From assembly GCA_036269135.1 (NCBI GenBank), contig DATASQ010000050.1, forward strand, positions 62,001-126,000: a DNA stretch of 64,000 nucleotides. Direction: 5' to 3'. Position 1 is the stretch's first letter. Each line of letters opens with the position of its first letter. The notes beneath the pieces were generated by a model. That model was given only the letters and a program-made list of their open reading frames with translations. It was not told where the DNA came from and searched no databases. Of the stretch, positions 59,916 through 64,000 are shown one piece after another. A program made the translations under genes and the position numbers. Source of the stretch: Palsa-343 sp036269135. GTDB lineage: Bacteria; Acidobacteriota; Terriglobia; Terriglobales; Acidobacteriaceae.

Positions 59916-60671
59916 GTGTCCATCTCCACGCCTGAAGAACTTGCCGCCCTGCGCGAATCCGGCCACATCGTCCGCCTCATGCTGGAGGCGATGAAATCCG
60001 CGGTCCGTTCCGGCATTACCACCCGCGAGCTTGACGACATCGGCACGGCGGTCATGCGCGAAAACGGCGCTGTCTCCGGACCCGTTACCGTCTACCAGTT
60101 CCCCGGAACCTCCTGCATCAGCGTCAACGATGAAATCGTCCACGGCATCCCTTCCGGTCGCAAGCTTCGCAATGGCGACCTCCTCAAGCTCGACGTCACC
60201 ATCCAGAAAGACGGCTATATGGCCGATGCCGCCGAGAGCGTCGTCGTTGGGGGCGACACCATCAACCTCTCCGCTATCGGGGTTCGCCTCGCCGATTGCG
60301 CCCGCCGCTCTTTCACCGCCGCCATGGAGGTCGCCCGTGCCGGCTATCGTGTTCGTGACATCGGCCGCATCGTCGAGCGTGAGGTCAACGCCTGCGGCTT
60401 CCACGTCGTCCGCGAGCTTTGCGGCCACGGCATCGGCCACACCATCCACGAGAAGCCCAGCATCCCCAACTGGCCCGATCCCTCTGCCACCGACGTGCTC
60501 ACCGAAGGCCTCGTCATCACCGTCGAGCCCATCATCGCCAGCCGTTCCGGACTCTCTCTCCTCGCCAGAGACGGCTGGACCGTCCGCACCGCCGACCGCG
60601 GCCTCGCCGCGCACCACGAGCACACCCTCGTCGTGACTCAAGGCGATCCCATTCTCCTCACCGCCGCCTGA
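59916..60671 (+). CDS. map: Methionine aminopeptidase, type I
   Basis: A 251-residue enzyme of standard length that removes the initiator methionine. ALRESGHIVRLMLEAMKSAV opens the fold; the metal ligands are in DLLKLDVTIQKDGYMADAAE (two Asp), ELCGHGIGHTIHEKP (His), VITVEPII (Glu) and AAHHEHTLVVT (Glu). GTG at 59916 follows AGGGAG-type purines. GACAAT at 59891-59896 may be its -10. Confidence 0.94.
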   Translation: MSISTPEELAALRESGHIVRLMLEAMKSAVRSGITTRELDDIGTAVMRENGAVSGPVTVYQFPGTSCISVNDEIVHGIPSGRKLRNGDLLKLDVTIQKDGYMADAAESVVVGGDTINLSAIGVRLADCARRSFTAAMEVARAGYRVRDIGRIVEREVNACGFHVVRELCGHGIGHTIHEKPSIPNWPDPSATDVLTEGLVITVEPIIASRSGLSLLARDGWTVRTADRGLAAHHEHTLVVTQGDPILLTAA

Positions 60672-60792
60672 AAGCCCGCTGTTCGCAAGTGGACACCGTC
60701 CCCTACGGACATCTTTTCGTCTCACTAAATTCATCGAACGCGGCAGTGCCCGTGCCGCTTTTTCGCACTAGACTGCAACGTGGAGGTGGACC

Positions 60793-61272
60793 ATGTCCTC
60801 GACCAGCGCTCCAACTCGCACCCCCGACCGTATCGAGAAATCCATCGAACTCCGCGCCCCGGTCTCCCGCGTCTGGCGCGCCCTCACCGAGCACGCAGAG
60901 TTCAGCGCCTGGTTCCGCGTGAAGCTGGAAGAGCCCTTCAGAGTCGGCGAGGAGTCCCATGGCCCCATCCTCTACCCCGGTTACGAACACCTCATCTGGC
61001 GCGCGGTGATCCAGCAGATCGACCCCGAGCAGTTCTTCGCTTTCACCTGGCACCCCTATGCCGTCGACCCCAAAGTGGATTACTCCGAGGAGACACCGAC
61101 CCTGGTCGAATTCCGCCTCGAGCCCGCCGCCGCCGGAACCCGGCTCTCACTCACGGAATCCGGCTTCACCGATCTGCCCGACGACCGCCGCGATGAAGCC
61201 TTCCACCGTAATGACGACGGCTGGACCCAGCAGATGAAGAATTTCGAGGAATATCTCGCTCAGAACCCCTGA
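60793..61272 (+). CDS. SRPBCC/AHSA1-family protein
   Basis: A 159-residue protein of the START-like (AHSA1/PF08327) type. IEKSIELRAPVSRVWRALTE, EEPFRVGEESHGPI, DPEQFFAFTWHPYAVDPKVD and TLVEFRLEPAAAGTRLSLTE match the family. Members bind hydrophobic ligands or help Hsp90-type chaperones, and the ligand here is unknown. ATG at 60793 follows GGAGG. TAGACT at 60769-60774 may be a -10. Confidence 0.87.
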   Translation: MSSTSAPTRTPDRIEKSIELRAPVSRVWRALTEHAEFSAWFRVKLEEPFRVGEESHGPILYPGYEHLIWRAVIQQIDPEQFFAFTWHPYAVDPKVDYSEETPTLVEFRLEPAAAGTRLSLTESGFTDLPDDRRDEAFHRNDDGWTQQMKNFEEYLAQNP

Positions 61273-61557
61273 ACCGTCGCCCTGCCGCTTCGACCCGCGT
61301 ATGCGGATGTCAATACATATTCCTTTCAGATCGAAATCGAGCCGGGACGCCTGAGGGTCGGCGACCTGTCTGCGGATTGCCCCCCATAACATAGCTGCGG
61401 ATGTTAGTGAGCGCAGACCTCGCTCGCCCTGTGGCGGAGCCCGCACCGGCTAACACCCGGTCCGGCTTCGTGTATCTCCCGCCCCGCAAAGTGGTATCCT
61501 CAACGGCTGGGCCGCGACAGCGGCGCCTTCATCACGATCTTCTGAGGGAAAATAACT

Positions 61558-64000
61558 GTGTTCAGGCATGGCCGCTTCGTCCTCTCCGCCTTCCTTTTTG
61601 CCGGCATCGCTCACGCGCAGTTTCTGCAGCAGGTCCTCCAGGTCGAAAAGACGCTGCCGGATTCTCAGCGCGAGGTCGTCGCCCAGCTCGAAAACCTCAG
61701 CGACCTGCCCTCCGGTCAGTGGCGCTACCACGCCGGCGATCTGCCCCACGCCGAGGATCCCTCCCTCGATGACTCCTCCTGGCCTGTCGCCAAAGGGGAC
61801 GCCACTTACCCCAAAGAAGCCCTCTGGTTTCGTCAGTGGGTCGAGGTCCCCAAAGACCTCCATGGTTACGATCTCTCCGGCACGCGCGTCTGGTTCCGCT
61901 TCGATGTCTCCGCCAATGGCCCTGTGCCGCAGATCATCTACTTCAACGGCCGGCGCGTCGCCATGGGCGATGACCTCGAGCAAATCATCCTCTTCGATCA
62001 GGCCAAACCCGGCGATCGCGTGCTCGTCGCGGTCAAGCTTCTGCCCACCGTCGATGAAAAGCACTTCGCCGGCAGCCCCATGACCATCACCTTCGCCAGC
62101 GGCCGCCCCAGCCCCCAGGATATGGGCGAGGAGTTTCTCTCCGCCTTCGTGCTCATCCCCAGCCTCTCCAAAAATCCCTCCGCCGATCACGCCACTCTCG
62201 ACAAAGCCATCGGCCAGGTGGATCTCAAAGCTCTCGCGACGGCGAACCAGCAGCAGTTCGATGACTCCCTCCGCGCTTCCCAGTCCACCCTTGAGGCGCT
62301 GAGGCCCATGATGGATCGCGCCACCCTGCACCTCACCGGCAACTCCCACATCGACGCCGCGTGGCTCTGGCCCTGGACCGAAACCGTCCAGACGGTCAAG
62401 AACACCTTCTCCACCGCGCTGCAGCTCATGAACGAGTACCCCGGCTACACCTATACCCAGTCCGCCGCAATCTATAACGACTGGATGGCCCGCGACTACC
62501 CCGAGATTAACGACCAGATTAAGCAGCGCATCAAGGAAGGCCGCTGGGAGGTCGTCGGCGGCATGTGGGTCGAGCCCGATCTCAACATGCCCGATGGCGA
62601 ATCCACCGCGCGCTCGCTCCTCATCGGCAAGCGCTGGTACGAGCAGCATTACGGCGTCGATGTGAAGATTGGCTGGAACCCCGACTCCTTCGGCTATAAC
62701 TGGCAGCTTCCGCAGATCTACAAGAAATCCGGCGTCGACTATTTCGTCACCCAGAAGATGGCCTGGAACGACACCAATCAGCTCCCCTTCAAGCTCTTTT
62801 GGTGGGAGTCACCCGACGGCAGCAAAGTTCTCACCTATTTTCCGCACGACTACGCCAACACCAACCTCAATCCCGTGCGCCTCTCCGTCGATCTCGCCCA
62901 GGCCCGTACCTACGCCCCCGGCATGACCGAGATGATGGACCTTTACGGCGTTGGCGATCACGGCGGTGGCCCCACGCGCTCCATGCTCGACGAAGGCGTC
63001 CACTGGATGGAGCCCGGCAAGGTCGTCCCCAAAATGCAGTTTGGCACGGCCGGCACCTACTTCTCCGCCATCTCCAAAGAGCTCGCCCCCGATTCGCCCG
63101 CCTGGAATTACCAGTCCATTGCCGAGGGCTACCACGAGCCCACGCCGGTCCCGGGAAAAATCGCCATTCCCACCTGGAAGAGCGAGCTCTACCTCGAATA
63201 CCACCGTGGCGTCTTCACCACCCAGGCGCAGATGAAGAAGAACCTTCGCGATGCCCCCGAATGGACCCTCAATGCCGAAAAGTACGCCTCCCTCGCCTGG
63301 CTCGACGGCAACACCTATCCCGGCGATCAGCTCACCGACGACTGGAAGACCATCACCTTTAATGATTTTCACGACCTCGCCGCCGGCTCCGGCATCGGCG
63401 TCATCTACCAGGACGCCGAAAAGCAGTTCGAGAACGTCCACCGCTCCACCAGCCTCATCTCGCAGAAGGCCCTGAAGACCGTGGCTGAACACATCGACAC
63501 CCATGTCGCCGCCGGCGTGCCCGTCCTCGTCTTCAATCCGCTTGGCTGGGCCCGCTCCGACAACGTCACCGTCGACGTCCAGATGCCGTCCCCCGCTGCC
63601 GAAGTCTCCGTCCTCGACGCGCACGGCGCGGTCCTGCCGTCCGAAGTCCTCTCAAAGAACGCCGCCACCAGCACTTTCCATCTCCTCATCCGCGCCAACG
63701 ACGTGCCCTCTCTCGGCTATGCAGTCCTGCATGTTGTCCCCGGCAAGCGCAATTTTACGAGCGACCTGCACGTAACCGGCACGACCCTGGAAAACGCGGA
63801 TCTGCGCGTCGTCGTCGATCCCCACACCGGCTGCATCACCAGCCTCTACGACAAAAAGGGCGACTTCGAAACCCTGGCTCCGGGCTCCTGCGGCAATGAG
63901 CTGCAGGCCTTCAAAGACACGCCGAAAGATTACGACGCCTGGAACATCGATCCCGGTACGCTCGACGAAACACCGACCCTGCTGAACCAGGCCGATTCCG
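61558..64000 (+). CDS. GH38 alpha-mannosidase, C-terminus cut by window edge
   Basis: About 814 residues are visible and no stop occurs before the right edge. GTG at 61558 has GAGGGA 10 bases upstream; a signal peptide follows (RFVLSAFLFAGIAHAQ). An N-terminal beta domain (LPSGQWRYHAGDLPHAEDPS) precedes the catalytic barrel: LHLTGNSHIDAAWLWPW (zinc His/Asp), VGGMWVEPDLNMPDGESTAR and VKIGWNPDSFGYNWQLPQI with the nucleophile Asp. YGVGDHGGGPTRSML carries another zinc His. The middle and beta domains (VFNPLGWARSDNVTV) follow. The enzyme would cut alpha-mannose from exported or environmental glycans; whether it belongs with the glycan locus is open. Confidence 0.9.
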   Translation, partial: MFRHGRFVLSAFLFAGIAHAQFLQQVLQVEKTLPDSQREVVAQLENLSDLPSGQWRYHAGDLPHAEDPSLDDSSWPVAKGDATYPKEALWFRQWVEVPKDLHGYDLSGTRVWFRFDVSANGPVPQIIYFNGRRVAMGDDLEQIILFDQAKPGDRVLVAVKLLPTVDEKHFAGSPMTITFASGRPSPQDMGEEFLSAFVLIPSLSKNPSADHATLDKAIGQVDLKALATANQQQFDDSLRASQSTLEALRPMMDRATLHLTGNSHIDAAWLWPWTETVQTVKNTFSTALQLMNEYPGYTYTQSAAIYNDWMARDYPEINDQIKQRIKEGRWEVVGGMWVEPDLNMPDGESTARSLLIGKRWYEQHYGVDVKIGWNPDSFGYNWQLPQIYKKSGVDYFVTQKMAWNDTNQLPFKLFWWESPDGSKVLTYFPHDYANTNLNPVRLSVDLAQARTYAPGMTEMMDLYGVGDHGGGPTRSMLDEGVHWMEPGKVVPKMQFGTAGTYFSAISKELAPDSPAWNYQSIAEGYHEPTPVPGKIAIPTWKSELYLEYHRGVFTTQAQMKKNLRDAPEWTLNAEKYASLAWLDGNTYPGDQLTDDWKTITFNDFHDLAAGSGIGVIYQDAEKQFENVHRSTSLISQKALKTVAEHIDTHVAAGVPVLVFNPLGWARSDNVTVDVQMPSPAAEVSVLDAHGAVLPSEVLSKNAATSTFHLLIRANDVPSLGYAVLHVVPGKRNFTSDLHVTGTTLENADLRVVVDPHTGCITSLYDKKGDFETLAPGSCGNELQAFKDTPKDYDAWNIDPGTLDETPTLLNQADS

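Overview
The window is high-GC bacterial chromosome that reads as an acidobacterium (Acidobacteriaceae/Terriglobia type). This rests on gene content, not on an rRNA. Pointers are an Oar-type TonB-dependent receptor with an N-terminal carboxypeptidase-like domain and no SusD partner, several large secreted glycosidase-like proteins, a membrane protein with the soluble N-terminal region seen in acidobacterial regulators, a secretin/pseudopilin cluster, lipid A and KDO genes (Gram-negative envelope), and intergenic repeats of the TGCTGTCATCCTGA and TATTCCC/TACTCCC kinds. No IS element, prophage, CRISPR array or rRNA operon was seen. One tRNA gene (Ser, GGA) is present.

Layout. 1-6.7 kb (minus strand): an ArnT-type glycosyltransferase cut by the left edge, a DHH phosphoesterase, rbfA, a GAF-GAF-SpoIIE phosphatase, deoC and hpt. 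6.7-9.9 kb: lgt diverges from hpt, followed by a FitAB/VapBC-type toxin-antitoxin pair with a perfect palindromic operator, and a leucyl aminopeptidase. 10-13.5 kb (minus): two exported proteins that share a C-terminal module, one of them very rich in Tyr/Gly/His, then smpB. 13.7-18.2 kb (plus): a secretin with a C-terminal cohesin-like domain, two GspG-like pseudopilins, a protein resembling the middle of urocanase, and a small conserved protein. 18.2-23 kb (minus): waaA-lpxK-heptosyltransferase-isoprenylcysteine methyltransferase-DUF3108, an envelope glycolipid operon. 23-31.4 kb: a secreted protein, queD/queE, an NtrC-type regulator facing a five-PAS histidine kinase plus a stand-alone receiver, an OsmC protein and a tandem universal stress protein.

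31.4-56.9 kb is dominated by exported carbohydrate-active proteins: a six-hairpin glycosidase, an Asp-box (BNR) propeller protein, a GH3 beta-glucosidase, a membrane regulator-like protein, a GH43/32-like propeller, an Oar-type TonB receptor, a parallel beta-helix protein, a sialate O-acetylesterase-like protein, an SGNH esterase, a GH20-like hexosaminidase, and nagA-nagB. Read together, 42.6-56.9 kb looks like a locus for an O-acetylated glycan containing N-acetylhexosamine: outer-membrane uptake, deacetylation, release of the amino sugar, then NagA/NagB entry into glycolysis. This is the best candidate for an undescribed system here, although the substrate is inferred. 56.9-64 kb holds tRNA-Ser, a MATE exporter, an Rrf2 regulator, a YmdB phosphodiesterase, methionine aminopeptidase, an SRPBCC protein and a GH38 alpha-mannosidase cut by the right edge.

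Two long non-coding stretches were seen. One (33,375-34,171) carries several repeat types and a strong hairpin. The other (42,172-42,644) carries a cluster of CGTTA words and a 3 x 13 bp tandem repeat. Many genes start at GTG or TTG, so several starts are given with alternatives.
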